DNA of 64,000 bases from DASVTR01 sp036382855 (lineage in GTDB: Bacteria > Acidobacteriota > Blastocatellia > Pyrinomonadales > Pyrinomonadaceae): the NCBI GenBank assembly GCA_036382855.1, contig DASVPO010000004.1:62001-126000 (forward strand), given 5' to 3'. A program made the position numbers and the translations under genes. The notes under the pieces were generated by a model. The model searched no databases and was not told where the DNA came from. It worked only from the letters and a program-made list of their open reading frames with translations. The stretch's first letter is position 1. Every line of letters starts with the position of its first letter. Below, piece by piece: positions 7,482 to 15,635 of the stretch.

Positions 7482-9448
7482 ACTGAGGAGGGCGAGACCC
7501 TTGAGCGAGAGTTTTTCGTCAAGACCGCAGGGATGGCCGTCAGCTTGCCTAACAGGATGGCTGGCAGAGAAACCCAGCCGCGCAATGAAACCAGACGGCT
7601 CGCAGCAATGAACGTTTCCAGAAACGCAAGCTTCGCGTAGTCCTTAAGGCCGCGCCGGTTTAAGATTTGCGTCATCACGTAATGACGATTAACAAGCTCC
7701 ATGCGTGCCATCGCAAAGGCACTCTTCTTATAGTCTGCGGGCTGCGTGTCGTGAAAGATACGCGCGTGGCGCGCGTTCGCGAGTTTCCATTTCTGCCCGA
7801 CGCGCAACGAGAGCGCGACATCCTCAAGATATGAATAGCCTTTGAATTGAGCCGGAAAAAGAGGCTCTGGCAACGCCGCACGACGGTAGAGCGTGCAGGT
7901 CGTATTCAACCATTCGACGGGCACGCAAGCAGGCAGCTTTTCATCATCTTCGGGCAGCAGATTGAAAGCCGGGCCGATACATTTTCCGGCGTAGGATTCT
8001 TCGTGATGGCCGTGAAGCACGCGAAAGACAGTGCGGCTGACGCGGCCGGGCGGAAAGTAGCGTTGATTGGTAATCATCGCGTTGACGCCGCCCAGTTTGG
8101 CATCGCTGTTTAGAGCTTCCCAGAGATGCTTGAGGCAGTCGTCCTCTAAAATCACGTCGTCGTCTAGAAACCAGATTGTCTCTTCAGACGCTTCCGCTAT
8201 GGCCTGACTACGCTGCGCGGCCGCGCCGGTCGTAGTCGCTTTCCGATAGACAATCTTCGTGGAGAGGCCGGGAATGTCTATTGTCTCGCAGAGTCGCTTC
8301 GTCTCGTCCGCTTCGGATGCGTCAACGATAATCATCTCCGCTGGCTGCATGGACTGCTGCGCGAGGCTTTCCAGCATTTGCTTGAGCGGCCCACGACGGT
8401 TGAGCGTCGGGACGACCGCCGAAACCGGCAGCACAGTTGCCTGCACGGCAGCAGGTTTAACTTTCCGCTCAGTTCTCACAAGAGACGGCTCGCTCGGATA
8501 CTTGACCGTCAACAACACTGGCAGCGCCTTCAGTTTTCCTGTCAGCACGAACGGCAACTGCTTCCACTCCTTCGCCGTTTTGAGCGCCGTCACGTTACCA
8601 AAGACTTCAAGCAGCATGAGTTTCAAATGGTCGCTCAAACGACGACGACCAAGCAGGCTCGTCATCAGGTAGTGGCGATTAACGAGTTCGACTTTCGAGG
8701 CGGCCGTGATGTCTGCCTTATGGATGCCGGGCTGCGTGTCGTGAAAAATACGCGCTGTGCGCGCGTTCGCGAGTTTCCAATGACGTGCGACGCGCAAGGA
8801 GAGCGCGAGGTCTTCCTGCGGGAAGGCCGGAATCCGCAAGCCGCTCTTTAACTGGTGCGAGATAAACGGGGGGTCCGGCAGCGCCGCACGGCGATAGAGC
8901 GTGCAGGTCGTATTGAGCCATTCGACTTCAACAACTTCGGGTAAATCTTCCCTGTCTTCAGGCAGCAGGTTAACGGCCGGGCCAATGCATTTTCCGGCGT
9001 ATGAATCGAGCGATTGCCCGTAGAGGATGCGGAAGAGCGTGCGGCTGGCGCGTCCCGGCGGCAGGTAACGCTGGTTGGTAATCAGGGCGTTGACGCCGCC
9101 AATACGCTCGTCGCTGTTGAGTGCCTGCCAGAGTCGTATGATGCATTCAGGCTCAAGGATTATATCGTCGTCAAGAAAAAGCACAGCGTCCTGTGTGACG
9201 TAAGACATGGCCTGATTGCGCTGCTCGACCGCCCCGGCCACATGCGCGCGGTGATAAACGACGCGGCTCTCTAAGCCCGGAATCTTCATCGCGCACAATT
9301 CTGCCGTCTCTTCAGACGTGGAAGCATCAACCACGACAATCTCGACGGGCTGCGCCGATTGCTCCGCAATGCTGCGGAACACTCTTTCGAGCGGTGCTCG
9401 ACGATTGCGCGTCGGAATCAGACCTGAAACTGGTAAAACCTGAGCCAT
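7478..9448 (-). CDS. Duplicated two-domain glycosyltransferase family 2 protein
   Basis: A 656-residue protein made of two consecutive GT2 catalytic domains. Domain 1 (about 1-320) has LPVSGLIPTRNRR, EIVVVDAS and LFLDDDIILEP. Domain 2 (about 335-650) has LPVSAVVPTLNRR, EMIIVDAS and WFLDDDVILED. Both also contain NALITNQRY/NAMITNQRY, YAGKCIGPA, NLLPED, VEWLNTTCTLYRRAALP and HARIFHDTQP or close variants, so they arose by an internal duplication. Both acidic metal sites are intact, so both halves may be active. It lies 3 nt from the upstream FkbM gene. Confidence 0.9.
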   Translation of the reverse strand: MAQVLPVSGLIPTRNRRAPLERVFRSIAEQSAQPVEIVVVDASTSEETAELCAMKIPGLESRVVYHRAHVAGAVEQRNQAMSYVTQDAVLFLDDDIILEPECIIRLWQALNSDERIGGVNALITNQRYLPPGRASRTLFRILYGQSLDSYAGKCIGPAVNLLPEDREDLPEVVEVEWLNTTCTLYRRAALPDPPFISHQLKSGLRIPAFPQEDLALSLRVARHWKLANARTARIFHDTQPGIHKADITAASKVELVNRHYLMTSLLGRRRLSDHLKLMLLEVFGNVTALKTAKEWKQLPFVLTGKLKALPVLLTVKYPSEPSLVRTERKVKPAAVQATVLPVSAVVPTLNRRGPLKQMLESLAQQSMQPAEMIIVDASEADETKRLCETIDIPGLSTKIVYRKATTTGAAAQRSQAIAEASEETIWFLDDDVILEDDCLKHLWEALNSDAKLGGVNAMITNQRYFPPGRVSRTVFRVLHGHHEESYAGKCIGPAFNLLPEDDEKLPACVPVEWLNTTCTLYRRAALPEPLFPAQFKGYSYLEDVALSLRVGQKWKLANARHARIFHDTQPADYKKSAFAMARMELVNRHYVMTQILNRRGLKDYAKLAFLETFIAASRLVSLRGWVSLPAILLGKLTAIPAVLTKNSRSRVSPSSV

Positions 9449-9451
9449 CTT

Positions 9452-10348
9452 TTAAGCCTGCGTTTGAAACGAGCCGAGCATGGAGGAAGCTGCTCTAAAG
9501 GCTTCAGACCAACGCTCTTTTCCGAGCGGCGTGCGCGGCACGGCGAAGATGTTGCAGACCCAATCAATCTCCGTTAAATCCGCAACCGGCTCGCCAAAGC
9601 CCATCCGTTGTCCCTCAAAATCATCAACATAGAAAAGCTCGTAGTCTGCCAACTGCTCCGCCAGTTCGAAGACGCTTGAACGGCACTCGGAAAGCGTGAC
9701 GGGATTCGATTCCAGACAGAGCGCCGGCGCTTCGTCTCCCGATAAAATCCGACTGCCGCCACGCAAGACGTTAACCTCGTGTCCTTCAACATCAATCTTG
9801 ACGAGCGTGGGCGCTCGGCCAATCACAGTTTCCAGACGGTCCAGCGTAAGCGTCGGACACCAGGCGGTTTTATCGCCCGCGCGAGCGTTACGCTCATCCG
9901 TGTTTATCTGTGCAAACATCGTGTCCCATTCCGAATAGGTGATGCGCGTCAGGGTCGTCGTGTCGGAGAGCGCGCCGCAGATTGGATAAACGGAGTCTTC
10001 GAGTTTGAGCAAGCGTATGGAATTAGTCAGCCTTTGAAAGGTTAAAGGAACAGGCTCGAAACTGAAAATTTGCGGCCGCTGCTCGCGAAGCAACTGGGCC
10101 AACTGCGTAGCGACGAAGCCGACGTTGCCGCCAACATCAACTATGACCGGCCCTGCAAACTGCCTGCACCAGCTCGCCATCAGTACGATTTCGCTGCGGC
10201 TCGCCGCGAAGTTGTAATACGGGTTCTCTCCGTTTGAATCGCCCAGATGACAGATAAAAGGCTGATTGATTCCGCTCCGCGCGCGAAAGTGTTTGACGCC
10301 GAGTTTTCTGAAAAGCTTGATGGTCAAGAGACGCAGGGCCGTGCTCAT
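9452..10348 (-). CDS. FkbM-family methyltransferase
   Basis: A 298-residue SAM-dependent methyltransferase. It shows VIVDVGGNVGFVATQLA, the strand-2 segment FSFEPVPLTFQRL and the FkbM signature LVKIDVEGHEVNVLRGG. The ATG at 10348 overlaps the stop of the upstream gene (ATGA); the 19 codons available further upstream would lie wholly inside that gene. The C-terminal 60 residues (YELFYVDDFEG onward) are typical of the family. The likely role is O-methylation of a glycan sugar. Confidence 0.88.
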   Translation of the reverse strand: MSTALRLLTIKLFRKLGVKHFRARSGINQPFICHLGDSNGENPYYNFAASRSEIVLMASWCRQFAGPVIVDVGGNVGFVATQLAQLLREQRPQIFSFEPVPLTFQRLTNSIRLLKLEDSVYPICGALSDTTTLTRITYSEWDTMFAQINTDERNARAGDKTAWCPTLTLDRLETVIGRAPTLVKIDVEGHEVNVLRGGSRILSGDEAPALCLESNPVTLSECRSSVFELAEQLADYELFYVDDFEGQRMGFGEPVADLTEIDWVCNIFAVPRTPLGKERWSEAFRAASSMLGSFQTQA

Positions 10349-11577
10349 GCGACTCTTCCGGGCAGCCCAACCTCCCGCAAGAGTTGCTGGAATCTGCGCT
10401 CCCACGTATGGTCGCGGCGCGCTCGCTCGTAGCCCTTGGCCCTCAATTTTTCAGCCTGCGCGGGATGGGCCAGATAATATTCTGTCTTCTCGATAAGCTC
10501 TTCCGTGTTGCGGTAAACATCAATCTCTACGCCGGGCTCGTAAAACTCAAGTATCTCGTCGGAATAACCAGTCAGATAAGAGGCGCGGCACATCGGCGCT
10601 TCAAAATCGCGCAGGCGTACGTGCGGAATCAACTCCGAGCCGGGTCTTCCGTCTGCCCAGACGTTGCTGAAATTAAGGACGACTTCATAACGCGCAAACG
10701 TCTCGCTTATATTTCCGGCCACACCGCGTGCGGCCTTTTCGAGCAAAGGGTCAATGCTGCGCCTCTCCGTTCGATAGCGGACCTGATTAATCGTGCGTCG
10801 TGTTCCGCTCAGGATTCCGTGTGTGCCTAAGTTTTGCAGCGTTGCGTGTGCGTAGCTCGTGAGGCCGCCCGGTTTTTTCAGTCTGCGTCCAAGGTATTCG
10901 TCTTTCACCTCGAAGGGAAGCTGTTGATTGCCGTTGCCTGAATGTTGGGGCGTCCACCCGCTGCCGTAAATATCAACCGGCACGCCTTTGCTGATGAGCG
11001 CGGCCAGATGACGGTCGCGGTCTGCATAACGTTGGCCCACGAAGCAAGCTCTGGCCTCTCTCGCCACTCCCTCGACGGGATGATAAACCAGAGGGTCTGC
11101 TCCCATCTGCACCCAGACGGGATTCGCGCCCACCTGCAAATAAGAGTCGCGCGCATCCTTCTCCGTGTGCCAAGCGAAATTGACGCTCGCAGAGATGGCG
11201 GCGACGAGCTCGAATTGATAAATGCTGTTGCAATAGAAATTGACGGTCGGAATATTGAGACGATGTATTTCCGCGAAGCCTTCGGGCGCAAAGTGTGCGT
11301 TGTAGAAATAACTGAGAAAGAGATCTACGGGCCGCTCCCGGTGAGCACGCCTCACTTCGTCAACAATCTTTTCCGTCACGAGCGCGCGGGCAGATAGTTC
11401 CTGCGGAGTGAATCCGTCAGGGATGTGCAGAAAGAGACTCGTGGGCAGCAAGTCCGTCTCGGATTCGACAATCTCATGGCCCAACTGCCGTAGGGCAGGA
11501 TAGAAGTTTCCGCTCCACAAGCCGCCGTAATAAAAGCGCGGGTCTATGGAATGACGAACCGCCGTAAAAATCCGCAT
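10345..11577 (-). CDS. CgeB-like glycosyltransferase
   Basis: A 410-residue protein resembling the CgeB/DUF3880 plus Glyco_trans_1_2 group. The N-terminus reads MRIFTAVRHSIDPRFYYGG. The C-terminal part has FARYEVVLNFSNVWADGRPGSELI, DFEAPMCRASYLTGYSDEI and EFYEPGVEIDVYRNTEEL, then the ERARRDHTWERRF tail seen in spore-maturation and flagellin-glycosylation CgeB proteins. It likely transfers a sugar in the same pathway. Its stop overlaps the next gene by 4 nt. Family call is good; reaction is inferred. Confidence 0.82.
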   Translation of the reverse strand: MRIFTAVRHSIDPRFYYGGLWSGNFYPALRQLGHEIVESETDLLPTSLFLHIPDGFTPQELSARALVTEKIVDEVRRAHRERPVDLFLSYFYNAHFAPEGFAEIHRLNIPTVNFYCNSIYQFELVAAISASVNFAWHTEKDARDSYLQVGANPVWVQMGADPLVYHPVEGVAREARACFVGQRYADRDRHLAALISKGVPVDIYGSGWTPQHSGNGNQQLPFEVKDEYLGRRLKKPGGLTSYAHATLQNLGTHGILSGTRRTINQVRYRTERRSIDPLLEKAARGVAGNISETFARYEVVLNFSNVWADGRPGSELIPHVRLRDFEAPMCRASYLTGYSDEILEFYEPGVEIDVYRNTEELIEKTEYYLAHPAQAEKLRAKGYERARRDHTWERRFQQLLREVGLPGRVA

Positions 11578-11583
11578 CAGTGA

Positions 11584-12525
11584 CTACTTGAGGTTGCGCG
11601 TCCCGATTAAATAGTTGTTATCACCAAGATGCTCTATGCGCTCGTTTGTCCAGCGCACGTTGGGCTGGCGCGCAGACCAGCTTGCGAAGAAGTCGCGATT
11701 ATCAACTTCTCCGAAGGCATCCTGATAACCGATTAAATAGCTGCGCGCTCCAGCGACCAGCGGCAAAAATTCATCTCTCAATTCGAGCGGAGTCTCGCTC
11801 AAAGACCAGTTGGCGATGAACAGATCAATCGAGCGGTCTTCCAACCTCGTCTTTAACTCAGCGATGCTCGAAAGACAGACGACTCCCTGCCCTGATAATC
11901 CGTTTTGAGTTTCAGCAGCAACATTGACGCCATTCATCTTCAGGTAGAAGCGTTGCAGCGCGGAGAATTCCGGCAAGTCGAAGATGAAGTAGCTGCCGTT
12001 GAAGCCGAGCTTGTGCGCGAGCAAACAGGTGCGCCCGTAGCCGCCGCCGAATTCGACGATAACTTTGAAATCCTCGATTGCTTTTCCGCTGTGCTCCTCA
12101 AAGCGGCTGAGGTTATAAGCTTGATGAATCAGGTTGCCGCTGCTCTCAGGATAATGTGGAAATTTGAGCGGCAGGCCCACCTTTGATTCAAGAGTCGCAT
12201 CACGCCAGCGGCTCTCCCATTTATCGCTCCGCCGCAGGCTCTCAAGCGCCGGCACGATATACGGAGTGTTGCAGAAGAACATTGTGTTTCTGATGACTTC
12301 CCAGTTGAGGAAGCGGCGCGGGTCGTCGCGCAATATTTTTTCACGGATGAGGATGCGGTTGCGCGTCCAGAGGCTTTCGGCGTTCGTCTCCGAATCCGCA
12401 GGAGGCGAGAGGGGCGGAAGTTTTCTGATGCTCTCGCGTAGTTCGGCTATCAACTGCGCTTCCAGTTTGGTTGGCGGCGGCAGCAGCGTCACACGCAGCT
12501 TACGCACGATTCTTTCCAGCAGCAT
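11584..12525 (-). CDS. Putative sugar O-methyltransferase
   Basis: A 313-residue protein with NLIHQAYNLSRFEEHSG, then the SAM motif VIVEFGGGYGRTCLLA, YFIFDLPEFSALQRFYL and LFIANWSLSETPLELR. These match the putative sugar O-methyltransferase group (NanM-like) often found in O-antigen and capsule loci. It differs from the FkbM proteins beside it by motif and by its longer N-terminal helical part. It starts 8 nt after the upstream FkbM stop. The methylated position is unknown. Confidence 0.8.
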   Translation of the reverse strand: MLLERIVRKLRVTLLPPPTKLEAQLIAELRESIRKLPPLSPPADSETNAESLWTRNRILIREKILRDDPRRFLNWEVIRNTMFFCNTPYIVPALESLRRSDKWESRWRDATLESKVGLPLKFPHYPESSGNLIHQAYNLSRFEEHSGKAIEDFKVIVEFGGGYGRTCLLAHKLGFNGSYFIFDLPEFSALQRFYLKMNGVNVAAETQNGLSGQGVVCLSSIAELKTRLEDRSIDLFIANWSLSETPLELRDEFLPLVAGARSYLIGYQDAFGEVDNRDFFASWSARQPNVRWTNERIEHLGDNNYLIGTRNLK

Positions 12526-12533
12526 AAAAGTAT

Positions 12534-13457
12534 TCAGTGAGGACGTGAACGCAAATTCCTGAGCGTAGATTCCGAACGCTCTTCGGGTATCATCACCACG
12601 TTAACGTAAAGATTGCTCCAAACGTCTTCATTGATAGCCGTCAGCTTTCGCGCCTGCGGGTCAAAGAGTCGGAGAGAATATTTGAACTGTTGGGCCAACT
12701 CTTTCAAATCTCCATGTGAAACTTCAAAACCGGCCCACGTGTGAGAGCCGTATTCGGTGATTATCAGGGGACGAAAATCCGATAGGAGTTTCGGAGCGGA
12801 GCGCAGCACGTCAAGCTCGCCGCCCTCTATGTCAATCTTCACGACATCAACTCTCGCGAGCTTTAAATTTGCCACCACATCGTCCAGCGTTTGCGCCTTG
12901 ACCCGGAACGAATGGTCAGGATTGCCCGTCGCCAAGCCTTCCGCTCTGAGGCTCGAATAAACGTCCCAATCCTGCGGCATAAAAAGCTCTACTTCGCCTG
13001 TCCTTGAAGTCAGCGCGCAGTCAATCGGAATCCCAAAGCCGTTGGCCCGCAAATTTCTTTCCAGCAGCTTGAAGGTACGCGGGTTGGCTTCGATGGAAAC
13101 GACCGTGCCGCTTTTGCCGACGAGCGCGCCGGCCAGCACGGAGAAGTAGCCGACGTTTGCACCGCAATCTATGAACGTATCGCCGGGCCGCAAAGCGTGT
13201 TGCAGAAAGGTGCGAACTTCGGGTTCGTAGTGGTCAACGTCGGGCCAGAAGCAGCCCGTGAAAGCGTGTTTGTGTTCAAGCAGCAACGTGCCGCCGGTCG
13301 GCAGTTGATAAGCGAGCGGAGCGCCGGGCTTCACAGACCAGTACAACTGTCCGTAGCAATTGCGCGCCACGATGCGTGCCGCCTGCGCGGCAGCCGCCGG
13401 ATTGGTCACACACTTTTTCAGGAAGCGCAGCAGATTCATTCTGCCCAAATTGCCCAT
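12534..13457 (-). CDS. FkbM-family methyltransferase
   Basis: A 307-residue SAM-dependent methyltransferase with FIDCGANVGYFSVLAGA, VVSIEANPRTFKLLERN and DVVKIDIEGGELDVLRSA. Strand 2 ends in E (SIEANP), as usual for FkbM. The start ATG at 13457 overlaps the Wzt stop by one base (TGATG); a second ATG lies six codons later. As the gene immediately after the ABC transporter ATPase, it is a candidate for adding the terminal methyl group read by the Wzt tail (see findings); this is an inference from position only. Confidence 0.88.
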   Translation of the reverse strand: MGNLGRMNLLRFLKKCVTNPAAAAQAARIVARNCYGQLYWSVKPGAPLAYQLPTGGTLLLEHKHAFTGCFWPDVDHYEPEVRTFLQHALRPGDTFIDCGANVGYFSVLAGALVGKSGTVVSIEANPRTFKLLERNLRANGFGIPIDCALTSRTGEVELFMPQDWDVYSSLRAEGLATGNPDHSFRVKAQTLDDVVANLKLARVDVVKIDIEGGELDVLRSAPKLLSDFRPLIITEYGSHTWAGFEVSHGDLKELAQQFKYSLRLFDPQARKLTAINEDVWSNLYVNVVMIPEERSESTLRNLRSRPH

Positions 13458-14734
13458 CAGGAAACCCAGTTGAAAATCGGCGCGATGACGCCGGGGCGCG
13501 TACTACTGTTCAAAGTGTTCCAGAAAGGCGAAACGCCGTGGTCCAGTATCACTTCGAAACGAACGGTCGTGTCCAGATTGACTATCCAGTACATGTTGTG
13601 CAGGCCAATCTTGGGACACAGGTAATAGAGGCCCGCATTGAGCAGGCCGCGCGGAATCGTGCACTGCCAGCGGTTTTTACCAAACTGTAGCTCCGGCCAA
13701 TTTTCGGGCGGAAGGTCTGTTTGATAACTGCGCGCAATCACCACGCCCTCGGAATTGACGACATCGAAGCCGACGCACAGAGCGGAGTGGCGCATGCGTG
13801 CCGTAAACTCCATCTCGACGTTTAAGTCTTCGCTGCTCGAATAAACACCGCCGTTGGAATTTTCCGTTGAGACGCGTAGAGATGTGAGACGAATTTCATC
13901 GTTGCCCGGCGCTTCGTTTTCGGGCCAGTTAATCTCGCTGCCCATCTCCGAGATGCTCGCCAGATAACGTGAAACGACCTCCTTGGCGCTGCCCTCCGCG
14001 ACAACACGCCCGGCCTCAATCAAGATGGCGCGATGACACAAGGATTGCACAGCCTGCATGTTGTGGCTGACGAAGAGAACCGTGCGGCCTTCTTTCGCCA
14101 CGTCGCCCATCTTGCCCAGACATTTTTTCTGAAACTGCGCATCGCCCACGGCCAGCACTTCGTCAATCACCAGAATCTCCGGCTCAAGATGCGCAGCAAC
14201 AGCAAACGCCAGACGGACATACATCCCGCTTGAATATCTCTTGACCGGCGTGTCTATGAATTCCTCAACCTCAGCGAAGCGGACGATCTCGTCAAACTTG
14301 CGGTCAATCTCTGCTTTCCTCATCCCTAGGATTGAGCCGTTGAGGTAGATGTTCTCGCGCCCCGTCAACTCAGGGTGGAAGCCCGTGCCGACTTCGAGCA
14401 GGCTGCCGACGCGACCATGAATCTCCACCATCCCTTCGCTCGGCTTCGTGATGCGCGAGAGGATCTTCAGGAGCGTTGACTTGCCTGCACCGTTGCGGCC
14501 GATGATGCCGACGACCTCGCCCGGCCTGACGACGAAAGAAACGTCTCTCAAGGCCCAGAGCATGTTGTCAAGCTTGCCGTTTCCGTTTGCGGATTTCTGG
14601 AACGCCGAACGGATAATGCGAAACGGCGCTGTCATCATGTCTGTCAGCGTATCGCGCAAGGCTCTGTATCGCTCTCGTTGGCCCAAGCGATAACGCTTGC
14701 CCACGCCCTCGCAGCGAATGGCTATCTCACTCAT
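13457..14734 (-). CDS. Wzt-type polysaccharide ABC transporter ATPase with carbohydrate-binding tail
   Basis: A 425-residue ATP-binding subunit of a glycan exporter. Walker A is GIIGRNGAGKSTLLKIL, the signature is KRYSSGMYVRLAFA (the YSSGM variant typical of Wzt/TagH), Walker B is ILVIDEVLAVGD, with H-loop VSHNMQAV. Residues from about 265 form an extra beta domain (EIRLTSLRVSTEN through RFEVILDHG) like the Wzt_C domain that recognises the finished non-reducing end of the polysaccharide. The start at 14734, 5 nt after the permease stop, was chosen over a longer frame that overlaps the permease by about 190 nt. Confidence 0.93.
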   Translation of the reverse strand: MSEIAIRCEGVGKRYRLGQRERYRALRDTLTDMMTAPFRIIRSAFQKSANGNGKLDNMLWALRDVSFVVRPGEVVGIIGRNGAGKSTLLKILSRITKPSEGMVEIHGRVGSLLEVGTGFHPELTGRENIYLNGSILGMRKAEIDRKFDEIVRFAEVEEFIDTPVKRYSSGMYVRLAFAVAAHLEPEILVIDEVLAVGDAQFQKKCLGKMGDVAKEGRTVLFVSHNMQAVQSLCHRAILIEAGRVVAEGSAKEVVSRYLASISEMGSEINWPENEAPGNDEIRLTSLRVSTENSNGGVYSSSEDLNVEMEFTARMRHSALCVGFDVVNSEGVVIARSYQTDLPPENWPELQFGKNRWQCTIPRGLLNAGLYYLCPKIGLHNMYWIVNLDTTVRFEVILDHGVSPFWNTLNSSTRPGVIAPIFNWVS

Positions 14735-14739
14735 CTCTC

Positions 14740-15624
14740 TCAAACGATGTCCGCGAAAGTCTCTTCCATCCGGCGGAAGTAGTAGAGTCCGCCGACGAGG
14801 ATAAGGATAACGGCGACGACCGAGACAGCAAGGAGCGGCCCGGGCGCTTCCGTCTTTCCAAGGAGCGCCCAACGGAAACCCTCGACCACACCGGCCATCG
14901 GATTCAACCCGTAAAGCGCACGCCATTTTTCCGGCACGATGCTGCTCGGATAAGCCACGGGCGTGATGAACATCCAGAACTGCGTCAGAAAGTTGAGCGT
15001 GTAGCGCACGTCTCTGTACTGCACGTTTAAGGCCGAGAGCCAGAGGCCGACTCCGAGCGCCGTCATCACAGCCAGCAAGATAAAGAACGGCAGATACAAG
15101 ATAGCCAGCCCCGGCACGATGCCGTAATAGGCCATCATCAGAAGCAGCACGACAAACGCGATAGCAAAATCAACCAGCCCGCCCAAGACAGCCGCAATCG
15201 GCACGACCAGTCGCGGAAAGTAAACCTTCGTGATGAGGCGTTCGTTGGCGACGAGGCTGTTGCTAGATTCCTGAAGCGCCTGCGCGAAAAGCTGCCACGG
15301 CAGAAGCGCGCAGAAGGTGAACACAGGGTATGGAATGTTATCCGAAGGCACGCCCGCCAGCCGCCCGAAAAAGAGGCTGAAGACGAGCATCATAAAGAAG
15401 GGCTGAATGATGGCCCACGCAGCGCCCAAGGCCGTCTGCTTGTAGCGCACCTTGATGTCGCGCCACGTCAGGAAGTAGAGCAGTTCGCGATACTCCCAGA
15501 GTTCGCGCAAGCCAAGTTGCGACCAACCCTCCGGCGGGCGAATAATCAGCGTCGGGACAGACTCCGGCACAACCGCAGCCTGCATCGCAGCTTGCTCGGA
15601 AGGAGCGGCCAGATTGCTCTCCAT
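14740..15624 (-). CDS. Wzm-type polysaccharide ABC transporter permease
   Basis: A 294-residue ABC-2 membrane subunit. Residues 35-60 (LRELWEYRELLYFLTWRDIK) are the amphipathic gate helix region typical of Wzm/TagG; six hydrophobic segments follow, with LGAAWAIIQPFFMMLVFSLFF first. It forms the export channel for a lipid-linked polysaccharide with the next gene's ATPase. The ATG at 15624 is preferred; an adjacent in-frame GTG (15627) is possible. It follows the tyrosine-kinase stop by 11 nt. Confidence 0.93.
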   Translation of the reverse strand: MESNLAAPSEQAAMQAAVVPESVPTLIIRPPEGWSQLGLRELWEYRELLYFLTWRDIKVRYKQTALGAAWAIIQPFFMMLVFSLFFGRLAGVPSDNIPYPVFTFCALLPWQLFAQALQESSNSLVANERLITKVYFPRLVVPIAAVLGGLVDFAIAFVVLLLMMAYYGIVPGLAILYLPFFILLAVMTALGVGLWLSALNVQYRDVRYTLNFLTQFWMFITPVAYPSSIVPEKWRALYGLNPMAGVVEGFRWALLGKTEAPGPLLAVSVVAVILILVGGLYYFRRMEETFADIV

Positions 15625-15635
15625 CACTTAACGCT

